DNA of 64,000 bases from Capsicum annuum (GCF_002878395.1 NC_061114.1:145142560-145206559), one strand, 5' to 3'. Shown: positions 12,422 through 23,775, counted from the stretch's first letter. Notes: generated by a model not told the origin, from the letters alone. Translations and numbers: made by a program.

Positions 12422-12426
12422 CTTAT
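12422..12426. repeat. Target site duplication of element F, left
   Basis: CTTAT, identical to 19047-19051 immediately after the 3' LTR. It proves that the sequence between is one insertion. Confidence 0.9.
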
Positions 12427-13135
12427 TGTAATATCCCGCATATTTCTAAGCTAAGAAGTGAATAAGTATTCCTACGTATGAAATCTCCTATCAGTTTTAG
12501 TATTTGTCATGATAGCTATCAGTAAAACATGTATTAGCTTATAGTTCATGCTATCATATATTCACGGTCCCAATTTCTACATATGTGTGTTTGCACTCCC
12601 ACGTTCATATTAGTCAGTCAGTGTTGTTCATGCATGTAACCCTTTATGTTCAGCCTACCTTCCTCGTTTACTCGGTACTCCAGTTGTACTAACGCATTTG
12701 CGCTATGGTGCTTTGTTTTAATGTTACACCATAGGTTCCGAGAGACGAGCTTCAACCCAGCAGTAGCGGTAGCATTCCAATCGTAGAGACACAGCGAGTC
12801 CTCGTTGATTTGAGGATAATATGATTTGATATATTTATTTATTTCTTCAGTTCAGTTTTATGAAGTTAGTTGGAGACATGTTCCTTCAACTCCTTATTCA
12901 GATAGTTTAGAGGCTTTCAGATTTACGTTCAAACTTAGCTTTCAGATTGAGTTGTTTTGGGTATTTTCACCAACATAATTTTATTTAGTTAAACCTTATG
13001 GCCTTACAGTTCTATGTATTCTGGATTATTATATCATGATTTGCAGCATACAGGTACAGATATCAGTCATGGGTTAGCTTCTGGTCCCTCGGGCCCATGA
13101 TCACCATGTAGCATTCCAATTCAGTGGGTGTTACA
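12427..13135 (+). repeat. 5' LTR of F with 1.9-kb internal deletion
   Basis: Begins TGTAATATCCCGC and ends GTGTTACA. The first about 60 bases match 16438-16503 and the rest matches about 18397-19046. The 1.9 kb between is missing, joined at a short TAT/ATCA overlap near 12490. The deletion removed the promoter-like part, the splice-donor-like site and the four-module cluster, so this LTR probably cannot drive transcription. Confidence 0.9.
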
Positions 13136-13139
13136 AACT

Positions 13140-13271
13140 TGGTATCAGAGCCTAAGGTTCAATAGAGTCCTAGAAGTCTAAAAGATGCATCTAGTAGAGT
13201 TTTGTACATGGGTGTGTTGCATGCCATATTTATGTGCGGAAAGCTGTAAGATGTCTTAGGAATAGTCCCTG
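13140..13271 (+). other. PBS and leader of F
   Basis: TGGTATCAGAGCC at 13140-13152 is an unmutated initiator-Met-tRNA primer site, five bases after the LTR end. The leader that follows matches the E3 leader (54482-54600) up to about 13270, where gag and protease sequence should begin but RT sequence follows instead. Confidence 0.88.
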
Positions 13272-14290
13272 TTGTTTAATGAATACTCAGATGTATTTCC
13301 CAAAGATCTTCTAGGCATTCCTCCCAAAAGGGAAATAGACTTCGGCATAGACCTTCTTCCGGATACTCAACCTATTTCTATTCCACCATACAGAATGGCA
13401 CCAACAAAACTCAAGGAAATGAAAGATCAGTTGAAGTATCTCTTAGATAATGGATTCATCAGACTCAACATTTCCCCATGGGGTACGCTAGTGTTATTCG
13501 TGCACAAGAAAGACGGTTCTCTCAGGATGTGTATTAATTATGTTAACTCAATAAGGTAATGGTCAATAACAGATATCCTCTTCCCAGGATTGATGACCTA
13601 TTCGACCAACTTCAGGGTGCCAGTTACTTCTCCAAGATAGACCTTAGATCAGGCTATCATCAGCTCAGAGTTAGAGCATATGACATTCTGAAGACAGCTT
13701 TTCATACTTGGTATGGTCACTTCGAATTTTTAGTCATGTCATTTGGTCTTACCAATACCCCTACAGCTATTATGGAGTTAATGAACCAGGTGTTCAAGCA
13801 GTACTTAGACATGTTTGTCATAGTCTTTATAGATGATATTCTGGTGTATTCTCACATAGAGCGTGATCATGCAGACCATCTCAGGATTGTTCTTCAAACT
13901 CTCAGGGATCACCAGTTATTCGCTAAGTTTAACAAGTGCAAATTTTTGCTAAGATTAGTAAAATTCCTTGGCCATATTATTTTCAATGATGGCATAAGAG
14001 TAGATCCTCAAAAAATTGAGGCTATAAGAAGATGGCCCAGACTCGTATCTCCATCAGATATTAGGAGTTTCTTGGGTTTCGATGGCTATTACAGATGGTT
14101 TGTTGAGGGATTTTATTCTATTGCATCTCCCATATCCATATTGGCTCAGAAGAAGATTAAGTTTCAATGGTCAGATTCATGCAAGAAGAACTTTCAAGAG
14201 TTCAAGACTCAACTCACCTCAGCTCTAGTTCTAGCTATTCCAGACCGTTTAGATGGTTTTGTAGTCTATTGTGATGCATCCAGAGTGAGT
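13272..14290 (+). pseudogene. F reverse transcriptase (broken)
   Basis: RNA-dependent DNA polymerase domain of a Ty3/gypsy polyprotein, which copies the element RNA. It opens with the conserved segment before RT (YSDVFPKDLLGIPPKREIDF), then DTQPISIPPYRMAP, LLDNGFIR and SPWGTLVLFVHKKDGS. After a one-base deletion near 13540 the second part runs [31 protein letters not shown] and the catalytic box FIDDILVYS (Asp codons 13832-13837, intact), then FLGHIIF and RSFLGF. Apart from the frameshift this is the best preserved RT in the window. Its protease and gag partners are deleted, so F could only have moved with help. The start at 13272 is simply the first Met of the remnant. Confidence 0.93.
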
Positions 14291-14640
14291 TTAGGTTGTG
14301 TGCTCATGCAGTATGGTAAGGTCATAGCCTACGCCTCAAGACAGTTAAAGCCACATGAGAAAATTATCCTACTTATGATCTTGAGTTATGAGCGGTAGTT
14401 TTTGTCTTAAAGATTTGGAGGCATTATCTCTATGGAGTTCATGTAGATATCTTCACAGACCATAAAAACCTCTAGTATGTCTTTTCCTAGAAAGATCTCA
14501 ATCTTTACCAGAGAAGGTGGTTAGAGCTCTTGATGGATTACGACATGAGTGTTCTTTATCATCTGGGCAAGGCCAATGTTATGGGCGACGCTCTCAGTCA
14601 ACTCTCCATGGGTAGTATTTCTTACGTTGAGGATAGTAAG
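14291..14640 (+). pseudogene. F RNase H (broken)
   Basis: RNase H domain that would remove the RNA strand during reverse transcription. It starts from [18 protein letters not shown] (about 14253-14306), then [12 protein letters not shown] one-base deletion near 14360 shifts the frame. After it come a TGA at 14389 and then KIWRHYLYGVHVDIFTDHK, with TAG stops at 14473 and 14488 where relatives have Gln, and YHLGKANVMGDALS. The fold and catalytic acidic residues (D in YCDAS, D in FTDHK, D in GDALS) are recognisable. Confidence 0.88.
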
Positions 14641-16197
14641 AAAAAGATGGCTTAGGAGATCCATCAGCTTGCCAGACTAGGCATTCGCTTAGTTGATTCT
14701 TCAAAGGGTATTGTATATATTCATAGTAGTTTAGAGTCATCTCTAGTTTCTGTGGTGAAAGAGAATCAAGAAAGGGATCCTAGCATTGTCAAGCTCCAAG
14801 AGTCAGTTCAGAATCAGAAAGTTGAGGTTTTTTCAAAAGGGGGAGATGGCGTTCTTCATTGTCAGGGCCATCTATGTGTTCCAGTTGTAGATGAATTGAG
14901 GCAGCGAATTAGAGAAGCACATGGTGCGCGATACTCTATTCATCCAGGGGCCACTAAGATGTACCGTGACATATAGGAGATCTATTGGTGGAGTAGGATG
15001 AAGAGAGATGTTGCAGAGTTTGTGGCTAAGTTCTCTACATCTCAGTAGGTTAAGATAGAGCATCAGAAACCTAGTGGTTCCATGGAAGAGTTCACCATTC
15101 CTACTTTGAAGTGGGAAGAAGTTAACATGGACTTCGTGATGGGTTTGCCTAGAACTCGTCATCAGCATGATTCAGTATGGGTCATTACAGATAGAATGAC
15201 CAAGTTAGCTCATTTCCTTCCTTTTAGTACTTTATATTTCGTCGAGGATTATGCCAAACTCTATATCAGGGAGTTAGTCAGGTTACATGGTGTTTCACTA
15301 TCTATCATCTCAGACAAAGGTACCTAGTTTACTTCTCACTTTTGGAAAGCATTCAAAAAATGTCTCGGTACCCAAGTCCATCTCAGCACAGTATTTTATC
15401 CTCAGACAGATGGTCAAGCAGAGAGGACCATTCAGACACTTAAATATATTCTAAGGGCGTGTTTAATTGACTTCAAGGGAAGTTGGGATGACCACTTGCC
15501 TTTGATTGAGTTTGCATACAACAGTAACTATCATTTTAGTATTAGATGGATCCATTCGAAGCTCTCTATGGTAGGAGATGTAGATCTCCGATCGGCTGGT
15601 TTGAAATTAGTGAGGCCTCAATCATAGGTCCTGACTTAGTATTCGATGCCTTTGAGAAAGTTCAGTTTATAAGAGAGAGACTCCGAGCTGCTCAGAGCCG
15701 ACAGAAGTCCTATGGAGATGTTAATAGAAAGGATCTCGAGTTCGAGGTCAATGACTATGCCTATCTTAAGATCTCTCCCTTGAAGGGAGTAAAGAGGTTC
15801 AGCAAGAAAGGGAAACTCAGTCCCCGGTATGTCGGTCCTTTCAGAATTCTTTGTCGCTTCGGCAAGGTAGCATATGAGCTTAAGTTGCCTTCAGATCTAG
15901 CCTTAGTCCATCCATTCTTCCATGTCTCTTTGCTAAAGAAGTGCATTGGTGACCCAGTTGTTGTCCCTATTCAGAGTATCGTCATTCAGAACAGCCTCTC
16001 TTATAAAGAGATTCCAGTCAAAATCTTAGATATTAGACTCGTAGCTTGAGGAACAAAGAAGTCCCTCTAGTCAAGGTTCTTTGGCAAAATCAGTCTAACG
16101 AGGGAGCTACTTGGGAAGCAGAAGCAGATATGCGTACCAAGTATCCTCACCTCTTCCCCAATAATTCAGATCAAGCTAAAGGTAACAATTCTCCTTA
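14641..16197 (+). pseudogene. F integrase with C-terminal chromodomain (broken)
   Basis: Integrase joins element cDNA to host DNA. The N-terminal part GGDGVLHCQGHLCVP is followed by the zinc-binding HHCC region, in which both cysteines are lost (Phe 15031-15033, Ser 15040-15042). The core triad is retained: Asp 15130-15132 (MDFVMGLP), Asp 15313-15315 (IISDKGT) and Glu 15421-15423 (DGQAERTIQ). Then follow [15 protein letters not shown] and [20 protein letters not shown] (GPY/F-like module). A chromodomain-like tail follows ([29 protein letters not shown]) and ends before a stop at about 16197. TAG stops occur at 14653, 14974, 15046 and 15325. One-base deletions occur near 15543 and 16030. The chromodomain assigns F to the chromoviruses. 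Confidence 0.92.
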
Positions 16198-16424
16198 ATC
16201 TTATTTAGTTTTATGTTCATGTTTCTAGTATAAACTGGTACCTATTAACTGTTTCATAATCGGTCATGCATTTATGTGTCAGTTGTCCATGCATTAGATA
16301 TGCAGGAGTTCAGTATGTTTAGCATGTCAGTCATGAGATCAAGTTTCAGTTCTTCATGTTCAGTTCAGGTTCTATTGTCTTGTATCCCTTCTCAGTAAAT
16401 TTGCATTTGAGGACGAATGTTGCC

Positions 16425-16437
16425 AAGGGGGAGATAT
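16425..16437 (+). other. Polypurine tract of F
   Basis: AAGGGGGAGATAT directly before the 3' LTR. It is the plus-strand priming site, preceded by the family-typical GAGGACGAATGTTG segment at 16408-16421. E3 has the matching site at 59631. Confidence 0.85.
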
Positions 16438-17160
16438 TATAATACCCCGCGTGTTTCTAAGATAGGAAGTGACTAACTATTCCTATGTATGAAATCTCCT
16501 ATACTATTATTCATACTTGATTACATGACTGACAATGAATATCCTAGTGATAGGATAACTTACGATGCATTAAGCATGTTCATATGAGTCACTTAAGGTA
16601 ATACAAGCTAAGAGTTTTTTAATACATCAAGTTTTGGTGTTTGATTTTGCAAGGGTCATCTTTGAACGATTATAACTCGATTTTAATATGGTATTTTGAC
16701 TGATTTAGACACACCAAATTGTAGATAATTGAATTAGCTTTCCAACGATACCAATTTCACCTTAATCCAATACCCGAGCGAAAAGTTATGCCCATTTTTG
16801 TGAGAGACAATAAGGATAGGCGATTGGTTAACCGCCGCCCAACCAAACATACGCGATTCGTTAGGCGCCACCCAACCTAGCTTAGGCAATCACTTGGGCA
16901 CCGCCTAAGTCAGTTTCAGGTGCCAAAAACACTCCGTTTTAAGTTATTTTAAGGGTAATTAAGTCATTCAACACTCCTTACACGTCCCTAAACTTAACCC
17001 TACGAAATATGTAGATTTTAAACATATTACAACCCTATTATCATCTCAAAGCTCATCATTCAAGAGCACTAAAAGAGAAAAACAACTACGGTTGCGTAAC
17101 TAAGCTTGAAGATCCGATTTTAAGGAAATTCCTCCGTCAATCATCAAGAATCTTCCTTCT

Positions 17161-17169
17161 AAGGTATGC
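17161..17169 (+). promoter_or_regulatory. Splice-donor-like site in F 3' LTR
   Basis: AAG|GTATGC, at the same relative place as in LTR-A and the E3 3' LTR, just before a GGACTCCTTTCTTCCATGAA segment shared by these LTRs. Use in splicing is inferred. Confidence 0.4.
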
Positions 17170-18019
17170 TTGAGTTAATTTATGGACTCCTTTCTTCCAT
17201 GAAGCTCAAGAACCATCTTCTAAATTACGTATTATGATTTTTATATTGTTGGTGGTTGATGTTTATATGGTTGGATCTTGATGATACCTAAGATGGGGTC
17301 TTTGTATTTTTTGTGTGAGGATAAGGTTGTATTTAACGTGTAAACATGTGAAATTAGTAGTTGAATGTTTGAAATCTTGATGAATCCACCTATGCCTAAG
17401 ATGTGCATGCAAGGTGTTTGTGGAAATACCTAAGGGAATATAAATCATACTTTTATGACATAATAAGCCCTAAATGACTGTTCCATGTTCTAAGTTTATG
17501 TTCAACGTGATCCCCATGCTATTGTCTTGAATTGAAGATGTTATATGAGATGCTCATGATATTGTTTTGATATGGAACGAAGATGTTATTGAAGCCATGC
17601 AAGTATATACATGTTGTGTTCATTCCTGATCATGTGATAGTTTGTTGAGAATCATTCTTATCATGAAATCCTTACGTATGATACTGTGAATTGTGGACTC
17701 AAATTTTGTGATCAAGTCATGTCATGTGTGTCAGTTTCCTCCTATTGAGTCCTGGGGGTATTCTTACCCAAAAACTATAGCTGTGTGCCAAGAGCCGTGT
17801 CATGTTTCACGATATCCGAACTCAAGCTATGATTCCATAGACTTCAGTCAGTCATGTGACTCAGGAAAACCTCATGATCTCAGTCAGTTGTCAGATATCA
17901 GTAACATTCTTCCAGTCAATGGAATTCAGTAAGATTAAGTCATGTATAGTCAGTTATTCATGTCTAGTTCCTCCAGAGGGAGTAGAGGTTAGCACCGAGT
18001 AAGCCCAAGGATGGAACCC

Positions 18020-18186
18020 ACCCGCCAGTTCAGGGTGTGATTCTTAGTAGTCATCCTTGTGTTTTAGAACTACAAACCCAGTGTAGGTTGAGACATCTTA
18101 ACCCGTCATATTAGGGTTGATGGGGTGGCTTCACTCGTCAGTTTAGGGTTCCCACCATTCTCATTGAGTACCCGCCTGATAAGGGT
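18020..18186 (+). repeat. Four-module repeat cluster in F 3' LTR
   Basis: Modules ACCCGCCAGTTCAGGGT (18020), ACCCGTCATATTAGGGT (18101), ACTCGTCAGTTTAGGGT (18133) and ACCCGCCTGATAAGGGT (18170). Each is an imperfect inverted repeat with ends ACCC and GGGT. The start-to-start spacing is 81, 32 and 37. Confidence 0.82.
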
Positions 18187-19046
18187 AACTCACAGGCTGT
18201 CCTTACCCGTGGCATGGTATTAACATCCCTCCAGTCGTGGAAGAGATTGGACCCTAGCTTAGCCATAACGGCGTACATGGGCATGTCAGTTAAACACTAC
18301 TTCCCATAGTTTCAGTATCAGTCTCAATAAAAGAACTCAGGGCGTTCTTCAGATTTTATTATATACAGGAATGTCAGATACAGTCATCCATTTTATCAAT
18401 TTCAGTATCTGTCATTACAGTTATCAATAAACCATGTATTAGCTTATAGGTCATGCTATCACGTATTCATGGTCCCTGTTTCTATATATGTGTGTTTACA
18501 CTCCCACGTTCATATTAGTCAGTTAGTGTTGTTCATGCATGAAACCCTTTATGTTTAGCCTACCTTCCTCGTATACTCAGTACTCCAGTTGTATTGACGC
18601 ATTTGAACTATGGTGCTTTGTTTTCATGTTACACCATAGGTTCCGAGACACGAGCTCCAGCCCAGCAGTAGCGATACCATTCTAGTCGTAGAGACACAGT
18701 GAATCCTCATTGATTCGAGGACAATATGATTTGATACATTTATTTATTTTTTCAGTTCAGTTTTACGGAGTTAGTTGGAGACATGTGCCTTTAACTCCTT
18801 ATTCAGATAGTTTAGAGTCTTTCAGATTTACGTTCAAACTTATTTTTCAGATTGAGTTGTTTTGGGTATTTTCACCCACATGATTTTATTCAGTTAAACC
18901 TTATGGACTTACAGTTCTATGTATTCCGCATTATTATATCATGATTTGAAGTATACAGGTACAAATATCAGTCATGGGTTAGATTGTGGTCCCTAGGGGT
19001 CATGAGCACCTTGTAGCATTCCGGTTCAGCGAATCGGGGTGTTACA

Positions 19047-19051
19047 CTTAT
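19047..19051. repeat. Target site duplication of element F, right
   Basis: CTTAT, identical to 12422-12426. Confidence 0.9.
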
Positions 19052-19430
19052 ATTCTAGAAGGTATGGTCGTTCAAAGGTTTCCATAATAGAAACGTGTAG
19101 TCAAAACTTTATTGGGAAGTAAATTTTAGACATAACTTTTTGTTAAGGATATTGTATGATCTTAATTAATAATTAAAGAACTTCCAAACTAAAGTATTGA
19201 TATTATTAATCACAAATAGTTAAATTCATCATGCTTGAGTCTATCTAGACACGAAAGATTTAGATCTTAGTCAAAAAGTTTGAGGAGACACAATAATAAA
19301 ATAATAACTATTTTGGACTCAAGTTAATAGTGAATAATGAAAAATAATATTTTTCAATGATAACTTAGTAACAATGAAATGGGTAGTTATAATCAGATAC
19401 AAACTTACCATTCGTTTGTTCCCGAATGAG
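19052..19430 (-). mobile_element. LTR-E, second part
   Basis: This is the continuation of LTR-E after the F insertion. Joined, 12426 runs directly into 19052 with one CTTAT. The right edge is not resolved: no clear polypyrimidine tract or terminal CA is visible between about 19400 and 19500. Confidence 0.5.
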
Positions 19431-21687
19431 TATTTGATGGAGAGAAGCATGAGATTGGAATTAGAGAGACATTACTAACAAAGTTTCTTGTATTGCACCC
19501 TATTAACTTCGTTGATATTCTTATCAACCAACCCAAATTCTATGCTTAATCATTCTATGAAATCTTTTCAAAATACAAATATGTGGAGACAAATGTTTAG
19601 GCACAAATTTCTTATTCTCTATCAAATGACCTAAGTCTCAACTTGAGTTTTATTAGTCAAAACAAGACAGGAGGTTTACAAAAATTACCTTTAAAAAGAC
19701 AATCATTAAAAATAACCTCATTTTTATTTTCGGAGCTTTAGAGCTCTGAATTCAATTTTGGTAAGTGCTACGAGATGATACATGAATCGGCTATTTTAAT
19801 GTCAGTACTAGACAAGTCATACCTAATCCACCAAACACACGAGCTCTCCTCAAGACATATGACTCAATTTCTATCCAAGACTACCCTATGGATAATCTTC
19901 ATCTTGATCATAACTAAGTCACCATACCATTTACATATTAAATAACTTAGATACCTATATGAACTCAATCATGAATATTATTTTCATTCTATAAAGAGAA
20001 TATCAACATCTCACAGCCTCTATCCATTACACCTCAAGATGAACCATAGTTCAAGCTTAGTTTTTACTACATAAATAGGTGATAACACTACCTCTCACTC
20101 ATTACATAGACTTACAACTATTAGCCATAGATATCCCAAAAAATTAGAGCCTACAAGAAATTCTCCTCCATAGTACTGTTAATACCCATCTAATGATCAT
20201 ACCGTACTAGCTTAACAAGCAATATCTACCAAGTATCACCCAAGGAAATATCAATCATGCCATTTAATAATTCACATATTATCCCATTCAGGCAATTTTG
20301 TATTATTCTATGGGTGTAACTAAGCCATTTGATTTAGTATTTCCACCATCATGGGGACTACTACCCTCTAAATGTGTCATATATTAGGCAACTCTATGGG
20401 ATGTGTAAATGCATATTTAAGCCATAAGGTCAAGTAAACAACAATTTATTTCTTTAAAATTTGCGCTATTGCACAAATCCACAACTAAAACTTATGTCTA
20501 GGCAATCACTTAATATTTTTAACACGACAAACACTTTATTGTCAAGCCAAATCACCCCTATATCACTAACAACAATTTAGGATATAAAAAGTCATTCTTA
20601 TTTCTACCTAACAATATTTTTATTAAAAGATTCACTTAACTCTTAAGCACCTCGAGTGGTCCCCACACAACTTGAACATAATCACTGGCTAACAAAATCA
20701 ACCGATTATAGGTCATTAATAGTCTAGTCACGAATATCACATTCTAGACAAGTTATCGATCAAATTTCTTAGTTATCAAAAACCTTTAATAGTGTTTGTC
20801 ATTTTTATCTAAAATTAATTAGTTTGCCAGACATTAAGAATCTGTTCACATAAGAAACTCCAAGTTAATGTCACTTAGCTTGTCCTCACAAGGAACCAAT
20901 TATAATTTCAAATAATAGAACTTTACATAAATTTCAAATACAATCTCAATGAATGGACCACACAAGGGTCCCCATAAAATACAAGATAACCGACCACACA
21001 AGAATCCGTAACATCACAAGTAAAAGCTTATCATTAAGGAAAACACATATCACCTCAACCTTTTATTCTTGACTTTTTTTCATTAATATTCCTCAACATC
21101 ATGTTCTCATTTCATCCTCTCAATTCTTATATCATCAATTTCATCAGTATAAGAGTATTAAAAAAAAATAAGCAACATAGAATTATTAGTTTCAGAATAA
21201 TAACAAATTACATAACTAAATTACAATTATCAACAAAAGCAACTTCGTCAATTTTCATCACTGAAATATAAACAAAAAGAATTCACAACAATGTCAATAA
21301 TCTAGCAACCCAAGTTCAACAAAATATCAAACGCAAGCAACCAAATAAGTTCACTACTTTCATAGGTATTACCTATTAACAATAATTTTTAGCCCTTATT
21401 AATAGATACCAATTGAAATCTCCTAGATTCAATTAAAAGTTACTAAGATACTAATTGAAATCAACTACAGTCTAATTGAGCTTTATTGAGATACCAATTA
21501 GAATCATTGAGATAGCGATTGTATCCAACCCAATAGTAAAAGATTAGGACAACTCTATGCAGTGAAAGAAAAAAAATAATTTCTACATGCCTTATAGCCT
21601 TTTGAATATTGGATGTGGGGACCTACACACCAGTCTGCGGAACCTTACTTGACCATGCTCTTGCACTTAAGGGACCGGTAAACCTAG
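19431..21687 (-). other. Noncoding internal region of element E
   Basis: About 2.3 kb between LTR-E and a PBS. Very AT-rich, with no ORF of note on either strand and no gag or pol similarity recognised. A large noncoding internal region between long LTRs with a valid PBS fits a LARD-type non-autonomous element, or an internal region that lost its genes by deletion. Confidence 0.45.
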
Positions 21688-21702
21688 TGCTCTGACACTA
21701 AC
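21688..21702 (-). other. Primer binding site of element E
   Basis: The minus strand reads GTTAGTGTCAGAGCAC, close to the TTGGTGTCAGAGC type of primer site. It lies immediately left of an LTR-E-type end, which sets the minus orientation of E. Confidence 0.6.
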
Positions 21703-21745
21703 TTTAATGACCCTAACTAATAGGTCATGCGAGCCCCTACATTAT
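21703..21745 (-). mobile_element. LTR-E' fragment (5' LTR of element E)
   Basis: About 43 bp containing CCCTAACTAATAGGTCAT, matching the start of LTR-E at 9294 with a few differences. It is cut at 21745 by insertion of LTR-C. Confidence 0.65.
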
Positions 21746-23631
21746 TGTCATGACCAAAACTAAGGTCTGGCTATGATGGGTATCTCAATTCCACCATGGA
21801 TTAGAGACCACTTCTTTAACCAATCCTTAAGAGCAGAAAAATAGTAATAACTATAATAACAATACAGAAGCCAATAAAGAGTAATAAGAAGATGGATAAT
21901 TGACTCAAAGAACTTAAAGAGTCAAAACAATGACTAACCAACCGACCTCTATCTATAATAGCTTGTAAAACTAGAATACTAAATAGGTCAGGACATGCCC
22001 CTGACCATAAATAAAAGAATCCAAAACTAGTAAGTCAAAATAATAGAATAGGGAAATGAGAAGGCCTTCCAAATGATTGAGGCTTACCACTTCACAGCTA
22101 CTCGACAAAAGTGCTAATCCACCTAGCACTATGTAGGGGTAAGAGAAGTGTTTTCGTACCCTACATTCTAAAATAATGTACCGTCCGAAGATGGTTAGCG
22201 GGGTAAGCGCTACAATCTAAGAAAGTAAAGGAATTCCATGTACAAAATCATTCCAAAACCATATGAAAACTTTCATATATACATATACATAAGATTTTGG
22301 GATAGGGAAAAAGGTTTAAGCATGAGAATTTAAAATTATTAACCTAGAATGTGTAGCTCGAACCATCTTAAAAATACCCACAAACTATATGGGTCTGGCT
22401 CTCCCTACCGGAAGGGCCCCAATGCGTGTTAGCCACACAAATCAGAGAAGTCAAAGGAATGTCTATGGAATCCACAACCTCACTCCAATCCAAGTTAACT
22501 ATATATTAAGTGTGAACTATGTAGATGGTCATAAAGACCCCCACACCGACAACATGGTTTCTAGTATCAATCCCCCGGGACCTCCACCTTCCATGGTGAG
22601 CTACACAATCCTCTTTAAGCCTAATTAAAATAGTAGCACATATACCCATCAATTTAACCAGGGAGTCATTTATCAAGGAATTAAAAGTTTTGTATCATCA
22701 TACCAATTAGTCTTGCAAGCTAATTCGTGTAAGATGGCAGTATCCACAACCCCCATTTGACTCCCATGTTCTAATTTAAAATCAATCCATGGCTCCGAGG
22801 CCTTTTAAAATCATGAAAAGTGGGTTAAACATGTATGTGTCCATGTTTCAAAATAAATTTTATAAATTTGGGTTGAGGTTAAAGCCAACCCAAACCATTA
22901 ATCCATAAAGTTGGAGAAATCCACGACCTCCATAATTTATCAAATCATTAAATTGGGGGAATCCACTAACCCCATCCCATTCATCATGCCCATACACCTA
23001 ATGGGTTTCAAAATTCATCGATAAAACATTAACAAATGCACGTAAACTATTGGAAAACTACCTAAGTAACAAAAATTCGAAACCCTCAACCCATCATTCA
23101 AAACACATAATTAAATTCATGTAAACCATGATAAAATTCATGCTTTTATATAAGAACACAAAAGAACTTGTAATCAATTTGAAGCTTGTTGCCCGGATGA
23201 TGAATTCTCTAAAAAACCCTTGAGTTTTGAGTTTGAGAGTTAAATGGAGTAATTTGATATTTGATAACTGCAGGAAATAAGATTATTTTATGTTTATGGG
23301 TCGTACATGGGTAGAAAGACCCAAAGCCCCTTACCTCAAGTGAAAAAAGACAAAACTACATGAAAAATATACCTTGGCATGGAATGTTAATATCGTGGAC
23401 GTTATCCTCCGTGCCACACTAATAACACAGAGGGCAACCTCCATGAAATGGCAAAAAACAAGAAGGATCACTACCTTGATGTTCCAAAATTTCCTCGAAC
23501 TCTTTTAAAAAATTTGAAACATTTCTCAAATACCCTTTTAACATCGTCAAACACGATTCAAGAGAAAAATTGATATTTCAATTATGAGAATGTCAAAAAT
23601 AAAATTATTGAAATTTTAAGGGGCTTTCATA
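21746..23631 (-). repeat. 3' LTR of element C
   Basis: 1886 bp. On the plus strand it begins TGTCATGACCAAAACTAAGG and ends GGGGCTTTCATA, so on the minus strand it begins TATGAAAGCCCC. It is a different family from A, B, E and F. It contains no gene; the 79-aa open frame at 22389-22628 has no recognisable similarity. Confidence 0.75.
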
Positions 23632-23645
23632 ATCCCTCCTTAGGA
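23632..23645 (-). other. Polypurine tract of C
   Basis: The minus strand reads AAGGAGGGAT before the LTR start, behind a GAGGATGAATGATCC segment that corresponds to the GAGGACGAATGTT segment before the F tract. Confidence 0.65.
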
Positions 23646-23775
23646 TCATTCATCCTCTAATGATGAGTTAGAAGACTTTTAGCACAAGAATAAAAAGAAT
23701 ACATTAAAATAAAATGACAAACTCATAAAATGACAAGAGAAAAGTAAAACTCATACCATAAGTACTTTTATTCAA

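Larger units (their letters stand above)
9294..12426 (-). mobile_element. LTR-E, first part (3' LTR of element E)
   Basis: Begins TGTCACAACCCAAACTAATA on the plus strand. The same start, decayed, occurs beside a PBS at 21703-21745, which shows that this is an LTR end and that element E is on the minus strand. The LTR is interrupted at 12426 by element F and resumes at 19052. It holds no gene; it contains a 54-bp tandem repeat, short ATT/ATC microsatellite tracts (10374-10405, 11068-11085) and a minus-strand promoter-like segment near 12150-12260. Total LTR length is at least 3.1 kb, probably about 3.5 kb. Confidence 0.68.
12427..19046 (+). mobile_element. Element F: gag-less Tekay/Del-type chromovirus
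   Basis: A complete insertion of 6620 bp in LTR-E, with perfect 5-bp TSD CTTAT. The order is 5' LTR (709 bp, internally deleted), PBS, leader, RT-RNase H-integrase-chromodomain, polypurine tract, 3' LTR (2609 bp). Gag and protease are absent: the leader is joined directly to the start of RT at about 13271. By comparison with E3 about 1.7 kb is missing. The shared LTR parts differ at only several percent of sites by eye, less than the E3 pair, so F is a relatively young insertion. The chromodomain tail and gene order place it with plant chromoviruses. Confidence 0.93.
16438..19046 (+). repeat. 3' LTR of F, full length
   Basis: 2609 bp. It begins TATAATACCCCGCGTG (TG end mutated to TA) and ends GGGGTGTTACA. 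It is the only full-length LTR copy of this subfamily here. It includes a splice-donor-like site at 17161, the four-module cluster at 18020-18186 and an end region closely matching the 5' LTR. Confidence 0.92.

Noticed and set aside
23160..23300. TATA and splice-donor pair in LTR-C
   Set aside because: A weak ACATAAAATA is present on the minus strand, but no good donor follows at the expected distance.
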